The notes under the pieces: model-generated
What the model was told of the DNA's origin: nothing
The model's database searches: none
The model's input: only the letters and a program-made list of their open reading frames with translations
Part shown: positions 34,766 to 47,172 of the stretch, one piece after another
Position numbering within the stretch: position 1 is the stretch's first letter
Layout: each line of letters begins with the position of its first letter
Translations under genes and position numbers: made by a program
Origin: Lepeophtheirus salmonis
Taxonomy: Eukaryota > Arthropoda > Copepoda > Siphonostomatoida > Caligidae
DNA: 64,000 bases
Assembly (NCBI RefSeq): GCF_016086655.4
Contig: NC_052134.2
Coordinates: 35,773,971-35,837,970, forward strand
Direction: 5' to 3'

Positions 34766-36037
34766 TATAGGGTGCCCACGATAAATTGGAACTACTTTAA
34801 ACTTCATCCAGATCCATAATGGGGATATTTGGGGTTAAATCATACTAATATAAAAGGTTGTGTGAACAATACACTATAACTTCCACCACAATTGTTTTGA
34901 CAACAAACAATAGTCATCATGGAACAAGCAAGGAGAGACGCTATCCTCGAATTGGCTCGCGCAGGACACAAGCCCTCTGCTATGTACAAGCTTCTCAACT
35001 ACCCCAAGACCACGGTGTACCGGGTTTTTAATGCCTGGGAGGTTGAGGGGAAGGTCTGCCGCAAGGCCCACAACATGAGAAGTGACCTAATCCGCACTCC
35101 CCGCTTCCTTGAAGGCCTCTGGAAGTCTATCAAGGCTTTGCCGTGGACTTTCTTGTCCAGGTTGGCCAAGAACCGTGGAGTGAGCAAGCAGCTGGTCTCC
35201 AAGGCTGTGAATGAGGACCTCGGGTACAGGACATACCGAATGGCCAAACAGTAATTCCTCACGGCATCCATGAAGGTCACCTGGCTCACCAACGGTAAGC
35301 GTCCTTCTCAATGACCTGAAGAGCCATGGAGGAAGAATCATCTTCTTCTCCGACGAGAAGAACTGGACTGTCGACAGAAGCTACAACGTCCAGAATGACA
35401 GGTGGCTGGCCAAGGATAGAGAAGAGACCCTGCGGTCTTCACCACAAAGTTTCTGGCATCCGTGATACCCCTGGGTGTCACCTGCAGCACAGGTGAGGTT
35501 ATGCCTCCTTTCTTCTTCAATCCCAAGGAAAGGGTTAACGCGATAAGGTACTGCGAAGTCATGGAGAAGTTCGTCATCCCCAGGATGAAGGATACGGCCG
35601 CTGGGAGGGAGCTCATATTCCAACAAGACTCGGCGCCCGCAAACATCGCCATGAGGACTACTAACCTCTTCAACTCCCACGACATCACTTTCCGGGATCG
35701 CAAAACCTGACCTCCAACTCACCTGACCTCAATCCGTGTGAGTACTACTGGTAGGGGAAGTTGGAGAGGGAGGTGTGCAAGGTCAGCCACAAGAGCATTG
35801 CGGCTCTGAAGGGTTCCATTACGAGGGAGTAGAATGCTGTAGATTCCGTGGAAGTCATCAGGGCATGCAAATCCGTTAGGGGCAGGATGGAGAAGATGGT
35901 AGCTGCTGAGGTAGGACATGTTGAATAAATAAATTCTTTAATATCATGACTAACTTTTTCATATTAACAAATACATTCCATTTTTATCAAGCAGGTTGAA
36001 TTTTAAGATAGTTCCAATTTATCGTGGACACCCTGTA
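34766..36037 (+). mobile_element. Near full-length Tc1/mariner-superfamily transposon
   Basis: The left edge is TATAGGGTGCCCACGATAAA, continuing TTGGAACTA. The right edge read inward is TACAGGGTGTCCACGATAAA, continuing TTGGAACTA. The match is almost perfect over about 30 bases, with TA at each boundary. The 1.27-kb element contains one transposase frame in sense with only a few breaks, and it stands out from the flanks by its GC content. It is the youngest-looking DNA transposon in the window. Confidence 0.93.
34919..35928 (+). pseudogene. Tc1/mariner-superfamily transposase, frameshifted but nearly complete
   Basis: The first open segment (34919-35254) opens MEQARRDAILELARAGHKPS, has the first helix-turn-helix around TTVYRVFNAWEVEGK, and the second around RFLEGLWKSIKALPW and RGVSKQLVSKAVNEDLGY. 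Another frame carries NDLKSHGGRIIFFSDEKNWT, with the first catalytic Asp in FSDE, then WLAKDREE. The next segment (35462-35710) carries GVTCSTGEVMPPFFFN and ELIFQQDSAPANIA, with the second Asp. A final frame has NSPDLNPCEYYW, KLEREVCKVSHKSIAALKGS and VRGRMEKMVAAEVGHVE, ending at TAA 35928. About 37 residues separate the second Asp and the Glu of NPCE, allowing for a frameshift between them. Overall length and domain order match an intact enzyme of about 335 residues. Three frameshifts and two TAG stops inactivate it. Confidence 0.92.
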
Positions 36038-38122
36038 TTCTTTTTTCTTAGTGAACATCTTTAATTAGACATATGTAAGTAGTAATGTTGGATCGATCCC
36101 AAGGATTTTCTAATCTGTCTTTTTAATCCCTTTCAGTCTTTTTATTATCGGTCAGCACTTTTTTACAATTCCACGGTCCTAAAGACCTATTAGTCGGCCC
36201 TTTAGTCCTAGGGTCCAAGTAATATTTTTAGTGTCTTCATTCATAGAAAGGATTGAAGTATTTAAAAACCAAGAAAATAATAAATGATAGCCAGAGCGTA
36301 TAATAAAACGTTTTAGCCACACATCTCTATTTCAAAATTTTTTTTTTTTGTATCTTTGAAAGAGTTTATGATAAAATTTCAGCAGAAGAAATGACGAAAT
36401 TAATGACTATGTCATTTCATCACTCGTAATTCCAATAAGTGACTAATAAGGACAACTTCCAGGACTGAAAATTTTTATTAGGGCTGAAATAAAAACTTTT
36501 AAGTTTTTTAGACTGATTCGATAGTAGTAAGTAAGCATTTTGTCACGCTTTCTTTGAATTTGATCTACCAAATATACTTAAGGACTATTTATGAAGTAAG
36601 AAAAAACCATTCGAAATGTTTTGCCCCTCCCCCCTCTCTCCCCCATGGCCTTATTTGTTCACAAAATGTACATACTGTATTATAGCCTTGTACGCTAATT
36701 TGAGCGAGGTTATTTTTAGCGAGTGTCATCCTAGTAACATTTATTTGAGTGATATATTTGGGCGAGCTTCTTTTGAGCAAGTTTAATTTCAACTACATTT
36801 TTAAATAATATAAGCCATATGACTTAAAACTATACAGAGTGATGTTTGAAATAAATTGAGAGAAGTCTAGAAGAAGCATCTGAGGGTCTGATCTGATTTC
36901 GTATCAATTCTGTAAGTTTCTATGAAGGAATAATTCTTCTGGTGTGATATCATTCAAACACTTATATCGATGGTTCTCCATGGAGTGGGATCTTTAAAAA
37001 AAGATGTACATTCTTCTATTAATCTAATTATGAGCGTTATGAATGTAAACCTTTGATTCATAGACTATCTTGTTAATTTTTAATCCATTAATGACGTCAA
37101 TCACCTTGTAATGTATATTATAAGAAAATAAATATTAAATTAACCCAGCCCGAGTAAACTGTAGCTCAAACAATGCCTTGATGAGATTCTCTGAAAATAA
37201 CCACACTCAAGTGAAAGCATGCCTGTTAGAGATTATGTTTACAATTATCCTCTTTAGGATGACTATTTTGACTTCTGAGTTTCCTCGAATTGACCTGTTG
37301 GCTCTCATTGATCTCCAATATATCTCTATCACTTCCTCCGAAGGAGTAAGTATACTCCAAGTTCAAATAATTTGAAAGTAGTCTTAATTTCAGTGATTCC
37401 CAACCTTCATATTGACACAATACTCCCTCCTCTTATCTGCTGGATTTTTTTTTACTTTTTTCTATGTTACTATGCTTTTCAGAAGTGACATATAGATCTG
37501 AGGTTATTTTTTTGCAAAGTTTAAAACAATATGCAACTTTTGGCAAGTTCCATTGTTCTTTTTCTTTTTTAAGCCAACTTGCTTCATCGATGGACAAGTT
37601 AATGCAGTAGTAATCATTGATAAAAAATTCAACTTTAAATTGATAAATTTCACTTTAACCTATAACATATATTTCAAATAAACTTCTTTTTTAACTGAAC
37701 TTGAGTTTCATAATAAAGTTAATTTACGAGAAAAAAATTACACGAGGGTGTTAAATCTGAAAATGTGTACCGATTTTCAACCTCAAATAGTCGTTTCTAG
37801 TTAAAAATGATTAATAGTTGATTATTACACAAAAGTACAGGAGCAAAACTTACTAGAAATGTAAGACAACCAACCTCCCCCTTTGGCCTATTACCCAAAT
37901 CCCCCCTACCATCATTAATACCAAATTGAAAAATATAATAGAATTTATACTAGAGGAAGTTTGTGTATTATAGTTTTAAAACCACGGCTCTCAAGGGTCG
38001 TAAACACTGTTCTAACGGAATAAAAAAGTAAATTTGTATACTTATTTTCTTCGTGGAAATAGTGATTAAAGGTTTGTATCTACAAATAAATGTTCATTAT
38101 TTGTAAGAGCTGTAACTTTGAT
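36038..38122. other. Non-coding stretch with weak MITE-like segments
   Basis: At about 36081-36225, AGTAATGTTGGATCGATCCC and later GGTCCTAAAGACC and CGGCCCTTTAGTCC resemble the 3235-3590 candidate. At 37391 CAGTGATTCCCAACCTTCAT looks like a solo hAT terminus. A frame at 37178-37375 has no family signature. Confidence 0.4.
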
Positions 38123-38554
38123 CAGCAGTCCCCAACCTTTTCATTACTGCATAACAATCTTTGCTGGACAATTTTTCAGAGTCTTTAGAGAGTAGAGTTA
38201 TGTAATATAATAACAAAGGTGAGGACCTACAGTAAAGACTTTGAACTAAACATAAACTTGAGTCCATATTTTAAAGAGACTAAGACATGGACTCAAAATT
38301 TTGCCTATACTGAACTTCAGAAACCCCTTTACATTATTGTATGTAACAACGTAAATGACCTAACAACGCGCTCAGAAGAAATTATTATGTTGAGTTCAAT
38401 GTGTGTATGTTCGAATTATGTTCGCTCATAAAGAAAGAAATATACACTAACATATGTATATTGACTTCAAGGACAATTCCTTGGTCAGACAAAGTAATTT
38501 CTATAAAATTAGGGTTTATGCCAGGTTTATGTTGAGCAGTTCTATGGGTTCCAG

Positions 38555-38640
38555 TCTCGGTTCTTTCATTTCAATGGTTTCGGTCTTGGTCTCTTTCCAT
38601 CTTCATTGGTCTTGGTTCTGGTCTTTGGTCTTGGTTTTTT
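38555..38640. repeat. Degenerate TTGGTC-rich tandem tract
   Basis: Repeated GGTTTCGGTCTTGGTCTC, CATTGGTCTTGGTTCTGG and TCTTTGGTCTTGG units. The tract is related in word content to the GGTCTCGTCTCGG tract near 9570. Confidence 0.5.
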
Positions 38641-39282
38641 TATACATGCTCAGCTTGTTAACACGCACTTAAAACAAGGGGCGTCGCTAGAAAATTTGGG
38701 CACAGGAAATGATATTAGATACAAATAAGACCGCAGCTACCTAATACGTAGTGCTCTAAGTTCCAGCAGGGAAGGGCTCCGAAAACTAAAGTTATCTTAA
38801 GACAATGGTTCTCATTTTTCAAAGTGGGCCGTGAGAGGGTGCAGGAAGATAGAGAATTGAGGATTTATTTCACTCTACACATACATAGTACATATGTTTC
38901 TTATAAAGGCGGCCTCAGCTAAAAATGTATTAGTGTAGGGGGTGATAAGGACCCGACAAACTTAGTAGAGGACCTGGATCTATAATCTACCCCACCCCTT
39001 CCATCTTTTATGTACACCCGTGTGGGGCCTAAAACCGCTTTTTCAGATCAATAAGAAGCCCTTAGCTATTTGGAACTCAGATACAACTGTATCACCCTGG
39101 CGACGTACAAAATCATTGGAAAACTCTGCAATAGGACAATAAGAACTCAGAAAATTGACTTATTTTTTATAATATAAATTATATTTCTTTATATATTCTA
39201 TTTAGGAACAAAGGTAAAAGACCGAGACGGATCAGCAATATATTGCGGTATCAGTTCAAGTGTCGGTTCATCTTTGTCGGTT

Positions 39283-39331
39283 CCAGTTCTAGCGGTTCAA
39301 GAAATGGAACTGCTTGAACCACTAGAACTGG
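39283..39331. repeat. 19-bp hairpin
   Basis: CCAGTTCTAGCGGTTCAAG pairs with CTTGAACCACTAGAACTGG at 18 of 19 positions around an 11-base loop. It follows other CGGTTC words from 39245 on, and it is probably part of a decayed palindromic transposon end. Confidence 0.65.
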
Positions 39332-39352
39332 TATACGGATAAGGGCACAACC

Positions 39353-39430
39353 TTGAATTTTAATACTATAATGTTTACTTATAATTAATCAGTGCAATTT
39401 CAAGTAACCTATTGAAGGAACATTAAAAAC
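39353..39430 (+). mobile_element. tRNA-derived SINE, 3' fragment
   Basis: TTTAATACTATAATGTTTAC, TTATAATTAATCAGTGCAAT and then AAGGAACATTAAAAA match the last 75 bases of the SINE copies at 7.5 and 59.5 kb. The tRNA-like head is absent, consistent with 5' truncation during retrotransposition. Confidence 0.7.
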
Positions 39431-39647
39431 GCTAAGGACCCTATATTATAACTATGGACTTGAATGTTTGCCTCAAGCCATCAAATATTTTACAAGCATA
39501 TTTCGAGGACTTCGACTTTGAGCAAAGACATGTAACTGGGCTTGGAATGAAGTATGAGTACTTTTTCCACATCTGTTGCAATATTTTAATAATTTATTTT
39601 GTGGGCCAGGTCCAATTACTTCACGGAACGGTGGTTGGGAACCTCTC

Positions 39648-40495
39648 CCTAAAAATATTTTCTTTAGAAATTACCTTACGAGATTAGATATAATGAGCTC
39701 TCATTACTAAATTCGATTTTTTTAAAGGCAGAGAATATTTGTGATTTATGAACTTTTGTAAATATACAAACTACAAATTTGGGAATCAATAATTGAGTAA
39801 TATTTGTATAAGTATCTCACGTCAAAATATTTGCACATAAATATATTAAATGGTTCTTTCAAAGAAGATTATGAAGAATAAGGAAAAAACATAGAGATTG
39901 TATCATCATCAACATTATTTTCTGATTCTAAATAATATCCAACATGCTGTGAAATTCATCAATTCCTTAAATGAGTTTATACTCAGTATAAGCGCCCCTG
40001 TAGCTTTTTTAGGGGTTTAATAGGATCCACGATTGAATGCATTAGCTCAAAATGTATTTTACCTGATGGAAAATTCCTCTAAAATCAAGCAAATGAAGTC
40101 AATCACCAATACATTATATATTTATGGACTTAATAGAACAAACTTATTAGTCACTCAACCGTCATTTAGAGCCTCAAAATGAATGAACAATCAATTCACT
40201 ACGAAAATTTAAAAAAATATTTATATTTGATAGTAAAAGTGGTCAAAATTTTAATTAACTGTTCATTAATCATTTTATTGCTTAATGATTCACATCTTCC
40301 CTTTTTCTTTTTGAATCTGTGATTCCTTGTTCAGTGTATATTTATACACAGTGTGTTTCAGATAATTCCCACAAAGTTTAAATCCTTCTAGATTCTTAAC
40401 CAGTCATGTACCGTTCTGAAGATTTAATATCCGAGAGATTTCGCAGTGCAAATTACAACTATTTCGTCAAAACTAAACTTTTAATAAGAGCAACC
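39648..40495. other. AT-rich stretch leading into a transposase relic
   Basis: TACACAGTGTGTTTCAGATA near 40348 is a plausible left terminus for the relic that begins at 40496; its right partner was not found. No other feature. Confidence 0.45.
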
Positions 40496-40718
40496 ATGGA
40501 ACAACCCGGTGGTATCTGTATTTAAACACTTGTATGTATGTGAAAAGATTGAGAATAAGGCTATTTCCAGTCTTCACGAGAATATCAAGTCTTTAAAGTC
40601 TGCAATTGTTACGAACATAGCCAAGTAAGATTCCGCGGAGGGTGTCAGGGCTTTTAAATATTTCAGAAGTCGTCATGTAGAAGTTATTGTGGAAGAAGAT
40701 TGAGAATATTTCGAATAA
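40496..40718 (+). pseudogene. Tc1/mariner-superfamily transposase, start fused to C-terminus
   Basis: The ATG at 40496 begins MEQPGG, as in related elements (MEQARR, MEQTRR). A stop follows, then VCEKIENKAISSLHENIKSL, KSAIVTNIAK, and after a TAA SAEGVRAFKYFRSRHVEVIV and EYFE with stop at 40718. The second part matches the last 60 residues of these transposases (LE.K....H.N..SLK.AI, V..AC.SFR.R.EAVI). All catalytic residues are missing, so about 270 codons have been deleted internally. It is a relic of a non-autonomous deletion derivative. Confidence 0.7.
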
Positions 40719-43364
40719 ACTTATATATGTTATAAAAAGAGCTGTATTCGATTCCCTTTTCCTATTCCATGTCAAGTCTAAAACCAAACTCAAGTACTAC
40801 TGCATTGAGAACATAAAAATTAAATTAAATTATATTATTAACATTTAATTTTGATTACTGAAACTGAGATAACATCAATTAATAGTTTTTCATTAAAATT
40901 ACCGATTTTGTCATTGAAATTTGAAGTTTTTCTTCAGATTATGAATCATAAATGATCCCTTATAATACAGATAATATTGAAATTATATTAATTCATTAAT
41001 TATATACTGGCACGAACACGCTATCTTAAAGATAGCCAATGAAAAATTTAAATTGTTTTATTTAATTTTTTCTTATTTATGTTAAAATTCTAAACTAAAA
41101 CAATTTACTATAAACTATAATTAATAATAGGTAAATTTCTATTTTAAAACCTCCTTGTATAAAACATTTTGTATTGTTTCTGTCCATTTGATGTAAATAT
41201 AATCAAACCTGCACCCCCTTTTGACACTTTTAAAAATGCAATATATAATTGAACATGTGAAAATACTGATTTCGGTAAATCTTAAGCAACTTTTTCAAAT
41301 TTTTTACCTAGAGATTTATTTATTGTCATTGGCATTACTAATTTGCCATGTTCATTCTTCAACCAAAATGAAGATTGAAATACATACCAAGATTAACTCG
41401 GTCATCTTCTTCCTAATTCCCTTTTTTAATTCTCATTTAATATACGTTCTCCATTTTTCTGTTGTACAATAAGTCTTTTATTATATTTTTAATTTTTTTT
41501 GTGCATTTTGGGATCGACAACCCATACCTTAAAAAAACTTTGAGACACGGGTATCAATCTTGTTTTATGAAAAAAAATCTACATATTTGAGGAAAAATCA
41601 AATCTCCTTAAAAGTTTTGTGTAGATTTATCTGCAACACCCTGTACTATGTAGACTAGATGAGAAACTCAAAAATTGATTAATTGATAAATACATAAGGA
41701 AAAACCGTATGATAAAAAATTGGTATATTTGATATTTTATGACATAACCCAACAATTCATTATATAAATATAACTTTTTTTGGAATGATAATGAATGTGT
41801 TTGGAGTGGCCACCTTTTTGAGGTTCCTATTTAATGCATTAAATATCCATAAATTGAGATTAAAATTTATATTAAATAAATATTTTTGCAAGTTTTTCCT
41901 TAAATTATAATGATAATTATCATATAATAAAAATATTGCCCACATTGGGTCAAAATGATATTTGACAGAATATATGACGTCATTTAACTATAATACACAA
42001 TGTTATCATTTCAACAATTGAACATTTTCACTAACGTCATAATGTGGTGCATCATAATTAAAGGCAACGTCCTCTTAGGGGTTCATACATATGTTGTTCA
42101 TACTTTCATTACAAAAAATGGATAATTTCCCCTAAATCTTGATTAAACTTCATCAAATGGCTTTAAGTGTAACAACAACCCTGAATTTTTCTTGATGCCA
42201 GTGATAAACAATTTCAGCAGAATTGAATCAAAGTAGTATGCATTGAAAATCACTTTGATATATTTTAGATTGTAACAATTAATTTTGATATGTTGGAAAG
42301 GCAAAAAGTAAGATATTTAACAAAAAATAATATTATTTTTTCCATTGTAATAGTTAGTTTCTTGCATACTCTATGGAAATAAGATTGTATGACGATGTAA
42401 TAAAATATTCTTAATACTTTTTATGGTCTGATATATAATAAATTAGGGATTAAAGGGATATATTTTTGATAGCTATTAAAGGCTTATGTCTTTGTATTTG
42501 TTGACTCCATTTTGACATCCAATTAGATAGCAATTTCTATAAATTTTCAAATATACACAACTTTTACTTCTGTTCAAAGAAGGTCCAGTAATTTCTAGAG
42601 TTGTCTTTGACATTCCATTGCTAGGGATTATTGTAAACCTTGATGTTATTTCTTCAATAATAAAAGAAAAATAACAACAGTTTTGAAAAATAAAAAAATC
42701 CTGTTGAGATGGCAACTACAAAGAGTATTTTATGCAACTCTAGTATTTGTTGTGGTAGAAGGATAAATTCTGCGCGTATATGGAGCAAGTTTAGCTTTGT
42801 TTGACGTCATTATTGTTACATCATCACATTCTCCATATCGAGTATGTTCTTTCTCTCATCCAGGGGATTCTATATACCTCTAGAGTGAATGAAAGCCCCC
42901 TTCGGTAGGGATGGTAACTATTATCATCTGGATGAAAGAAATACTTAAATCAGTTGTCAACCAAGTTCATTGTTGACATTTATTCTTCGCCAGTTGCTCT
43001 CTGCTGGTACTGATACAGGAGCTTCAATTTCAATTATATTTAAAATGATCTTCATCTCCCCTTCATTATTTTTACAAATGCGTATATTCATCAAGTAAAT
43101 AATTGGTTGGTTTTATCATTATTATTTTATTTTTTTGTTACTGTTGTTTTAAGCATGATCAATATTTTAACCGCAAACAACTTTGCTTCTTGTAGATTTT
43201 ACTGCATAACATATTCACTGCCTTTTTATGCTTTAAATTATAGGTTCTAACTTCTGTATCTCAGATCTATAGATCTGAAAAAGAAGAAAAATTGACATTA
43301 GCGAGGAAATGAACAAGGAATATTCTTTATAAGGACAAAGGAGTCACAGATCTAGGATCATGAG
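40719..43364. other. AT-rich non-coding stretch
   Basis: GCAACACCCTGTAC at about 41633-41646 resembles a solo mariner-like terminus, but no partner was found. Several 60-85 codon frames (for example 41221-41472, 42476-42715 minus) are low complexity and unrecognised. Confidence 0.5.
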
Positions 43365-43610
43365 TATATTTGAAAAGGACTAATTGACTAGTGGTACATA
43401 ACTAATAGTTATGATCTTACTTGAAACTGGAATAAATGTAAGAAACTCCATCGATAGAAAGAATAGAATGCTTCAACATTAAAGACTAAAAGTAAAGTTC
43501 AAACCTATAAAATAAAAAGACGGCGAATATATCAAACGGCAAAATCACAAAGAGACTAACATTTTTACTGCGAAGAAGTTAACAACAAAATTACCTAGAA
43601 CCATTTTAAG
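43365..43610 (+). repeat. Local repeat R3, copy 1
   Basis: AATGTAAGAAACTCCATCGA, then AAGACTAAAAGTAAAGTTCA and AACCTATAA, and further on AAAATTACCTAGAACC recur in order at 45590-45765 in the same orientation. Confidence 0.65.
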
Positions 43611-43763
43611 TATCTTTATAAAGTAAGTTTAATGTTCTGATCAATAATTTAAAAAAAAGTAAGACTCATTTTCCTTACACGTTTAAAATAATTTGCAAAA
43701 ACAAACAAAACAGGAGCATTGATACATTTATAAATATATATATCATCTTAAGGGGAATATTCT

Positions 43764-43782
43764 GTATATATATATATATATT
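43764..43782. repeat. (AT)n microsatellite
   Basis: Alternating TA for about 19 bases. Similar short runs lie near 44038 and 44640-44656. Confidence 0.85.
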
Positions 43783-44230
43783 ATTCCAAGTTTTACGTAT
43801 GTATGCGTATAAAATACCTCATTGGGATATTATATGTATGTTGTAGAAGCATTGAGTTGAAAACAAAAGCATGATCAGTTTCCAATATGATCAAAAATAT
43901 ATAAATAGGTATAATTTTCTCACATCCAAATGTATACATGTATCTACAGTTATAATAAATAAATGCGTGCTCATATAACTGTATCTCCAGCATCATTGAG
44001 TATGAACATAGCAATATACATACATAGGTACAATATATATATATATGTACTCGTATATATTTACGATACTAAAGGTCTTTCATTTTAAGGAAAAGGTCAT
44101 CAAAATAAGTGAACTTTACTTTCTAAATGAAGCTACCCTTGTTATAGGTATGATATATAAAAAAAATAATGCACTCATTTAATGCTTTGGTTCAATTATA
44201 TAAATTATAAATAAATATTTTGTTTAAAAC

Positions 44231-44318
44231 AACTCCATATATGGAATGCCTACTTTATTTTTGACCAACTTAAGGCTACTTTTCTATTAATAGAATAGTT
44301 ATGAAATGAAAGAGAACA
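44231..44318 (+). repeat. Local repeat P, copy 1
   Basis: TATATGGAATGCCTACTTTA, TTTTTGACCAACTTAAGG, then TATTAATAGAATAGTTATGA. The same series recurs at 44683-44780 and 45379-45490. Confidence 0.55.
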
Positions 44319-44682
44319 TGGAACTTAAAACAAGTGATGGCTCTTGGGCTCCGGCTCTATCTAATTGAAAATGACCATAAAAAGATCGGAACTGCTGTTT
44401 AAGATCGAGGTTTCGATCCAAAATACCCCTTACATTAGAATGCAGGCCCGAAAATTGGAAATACCCTATTTTAAAAAACCGGTTCAAGTTGTGAGTCGTT
44501 AGTCAGTGTGAAGTCTCTAATGCGAGTTCCAAGTCATAAAAGAGAGCCTTACGTAAGTCTAGTCCTAGTCAATTTGTCGATATTCAACATGAGTTAATTT
44601 GAAAAGGAAACCTAAAAATAAAGCTTTGTTTTTATTCATTTATATATATATATATACTAAATTTATATGGATGTGGATGGTT

Positions 44683-44780
44683 TGTTTAAGGAATACTCTA
44701 AATATGGAAGGCACACCTTTTTTGACCAACTGAATACTTATTTAATTAGTATAATAGTCAAAATAAATAAAAGAGAAAAT
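44683..44780 (+). repeat. Local repeat P, copy 2
   Basis: AAATATGGAAGGCACACC, TTTTTTGACCAACTGAATAC, then ATTAGTATAATAGTCAAA and AAAAGAGAAAATT, collinear with the copy at 44231. Confidence 0.5.
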
Positions 44781-45378
44781 TAAGCTAAAACATTTGAATT
44801 AAAAAAACTTTGTGTGTTAATTATTATCCTGATAATATATCAGTAATAGATAGTAAATATAACTTTCAAATTAACAAACCCTCCCTTCCCTGGGGTATTT
44901 TTCACACGAAGATACTTTTTGGTGACCCACGAAAGGCTATTTTGTGTCTATTTTTATATTAGAGGAGCTGATTCGAACAATTATTGAGTCGACCGAAATG
45001 GTTTCACTTTTCAAAAATTTCATCATGGACTATGTGTTCAAGGTAAATATATTTCAATAAAATTGCACAGATATGTTCATTACGACAATCAAACACAGTC
45101 TTCCCAAAAAAAAAGGTAAATTGTGTTTTGTCAAAATGTAAGAATTTGTTGGGCACCAGCCTCACCTTAATGTATATTGAACAATACATTAAGTTAGTCA
45201 AAAATGACCAAGTATAAATAAATTATATGGATTATATGAATGATATTCCTTTTTATATAAATAGCATGCATACAAAAATACCTGTGGTTCATACTAACAT
45301 TCCATATTCGAATGATTAATGGACGTTTTCATTAATGGTAATGTGCTATCACGAATAAAGGAATAGGGACATAACCCA

Positions 45379-45490
45379 TCAACTCTATAAATGGACCAAG
45401 CAATTTTTTCCCCCTCCTTCTTTTTTTTATTTTAACCAACTAAAGGTTATTTGTCTATTAGTAGAATCGTTATAATAATCTAAGAGAAGA
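45379..45490 (+). repeat. Local repeat P, copy 3
   Basis: ACTCTATAAATGGACC, TTTTAACCAACTAAAGGTTA, then CTATTAGTAGAATCGTTATA and CTAAGAGAAG, collinear with the two copies upstream. Confidence 0.5.
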
Positions 45491-45589
45491 TTGAATGGAA
45501 ACAATAGTGTAATGATTGAGTATAAGAATTTAATACATTATTTATTCATTCATCTACTAACAAAAGTACCTAGGGGCACCTTACTCATA

Positions 45590-45765
45590 GTCATAATCAT
45601 AAATTGAGGATTGAAGAAATGTAAGACACTCTATCAATAGAAAACAAGTAATGTTTCAACAGTAAAGACTAAAAGTAAAGTTCGAACCTATAATACAAAT
45701 ATTAAAAAAAAAAACTCTAAAATGATCGGCCTTAAACATTATTGAGGCAAAATGACCTAGAATCG
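45590..45765 (+). repeat. Local repeat R3, copy 2
   Basis: AATGTAAGACACTCTATCAA, then AAGACTAAAAGTAAAGTTCG and AACCTATAA, and further on AAAATGACCTAGAATC, matching 43365-43610. Confidence 0.65.
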
Positions 45766-45825
45766 AAAAAAGACTCAAAATCATTAGTTAGTTATTCAAT
45801 TATTCACAAATATGGAATGATTATT

Positions 45826-45965
45826 GTTAGAATTGTTCACAACTTAACAAAGGATAATTAAATTTTATACAATCAACGTTCAAAACACAGATTCAGGAGA
45901 AAAGAAGCAAACACATTGACAGTTAACAATAAAATACAGTGTATATTTTTGTGTTGCTAAGGTTA
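45826..45965 (+). repeat. Interspersed repeat family R2, copy 5
   Basis: AATTGTTCACAACTTAACAA, CAATCAACGTTCAAAACACA, GAAAAGAAGCAAACACATTG, ACAGTTAACAATAAAATACA and then TGTGTTGCTAAGG, in the family order. Confidence 0.65.
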
Positions 45966-47022
45966 GAAATAACCCCGAGATATATTTTAGATTCAGGTAC
46001 AATCATTATAAATATTAATATTATTTTTTTCTAAAAATAGCAGTTCATTACCATGAAAAATGTCAATATTTATGTACATCATTGCTTGTACGTAATTTAT
46101 AACTAATATTTTTTACTTTTTTACTTTATAATGACACACTATTTTAGAGGCATATTTTAAATTTTTGTCTGAAATCGATATTTTTTAAAAATTTATAAGT
46201 CACAATCAAAAACTTGATTTTTTAGTTGTTTTTTTCACTTTTTGAAAAAATTAATCGACTGTTTGTTCAAGTTAAATATAAATATATTTCAATGAAATTA
46301 GACTGATAATATTAACTCTATACAGAGAATTACCAAAACAGGATTAAGCTTGTTTATACCATTTTTGAGGCCTTAGCATCATCCTAAGGTATACTTTATT
46401 TTTTTATGCAAATACAAAAGTAGTTGTAAGAAGCAGCTATTTTATGTCTCTTTTTGACTGAGTTGAATCCTTCCACAGATAAAATTATGACTCTAACTCA
46501 TACTGAAATAAAAAAATACCTAAAGACGACTCAGGGATATCAATTGGCAGCTTGGCATAGTAAGACTGTAGTAGATTAAAATCTTAGGTCTATTGTGAAG
46601 CTTTAACACAAAGTTGCAAAACGCGACTGTTAGCAAGAGGAAATACATGGTCGTAGAATTATTTATTTTTTCCCTTACCAGATATCGCTTTTTTGATATC
46701 ACAAATTTTTCAAAAAAAAAAAAATACTACGTCACTACCTTATAGATACATATAATGATCATGTGGTACTTCATTTCGCTACTTTTTTTTAAGCTTTAAT
46801 CTATAGCAATGAACAGCAGCAAAGGCAAATGTTAAAAACAAAGATATAGTACCAAAAATATAAATTTTTCAATTATTTAGATTGGTTGGGACTTGATGAT
46901 AGGATGCGAGAGCCATATCAACCTTAATTTCTTTTGGAATAAAATGCTTTGAATTACAAACAGGGGGGCGGAAATTGCACTTTTTCCCAGAAATCATAAG
47001 TTTATTACCCCTCACACGTATG
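45966..47022. other. AT-rich stretch with further local duplication
   Basis: TTCAAGTTAAATATAAATAT then ATTTCAATGAAATTAGACTG near 46267-46305 repeats GTTCAAGGTAAATATATTTC then AATAAAATTGCAC near 45038-45070. No gene recognised. Confidence 0.45.
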
Positions 47023-47172
47023 TACGAGGGTAGTATGAAAAGGGAGTGCAAAATCTGAGAGATGGCACTACTGGTGCGTATCGAGATTAATTTGACTAAG
47101 TAGCATCTCTTGGAAGAACACACAACAACTTTCATCCAGATTGGTTTATTTCTTTATGTTTTAATCGAAAAA

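Larger units (their letters stand above)
38123..39647. mobile_element. Candidate hAT-type element or nested hAT MITEs
   Basis: The left end is CAGCAGTCCCCAACCTTTTC. The right end in reverse complement is GAGAGGTTCCCAACCACCG. The ends agree at 11 of 15 positions and both resemble the CAG-GGTTCCCAACC termini typical of hAT-Charlie-like elements. Inside, CAATGGTTCTCATTTTTCAA then GTGGGCCGTGAGAG near 38800 looks like another hAT terminus, so more than one insertion may be stacked. No hAT transposase core was recognised, and no 8-bp target duplication was confirmed. Confidence 0.35.

Noticed and set aside
34874..35919. Several minus-strand frames of 65-121 codons
   Set aside because: They are antisense shadows of the transposase on the plus strand, which has the domain motifs.
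41633..41646. GCAACACCCTGTAC as the end of a mariner-like element
   Set aside because: No partner end or transposase remnant was found within 2 kb; kept only as a note.
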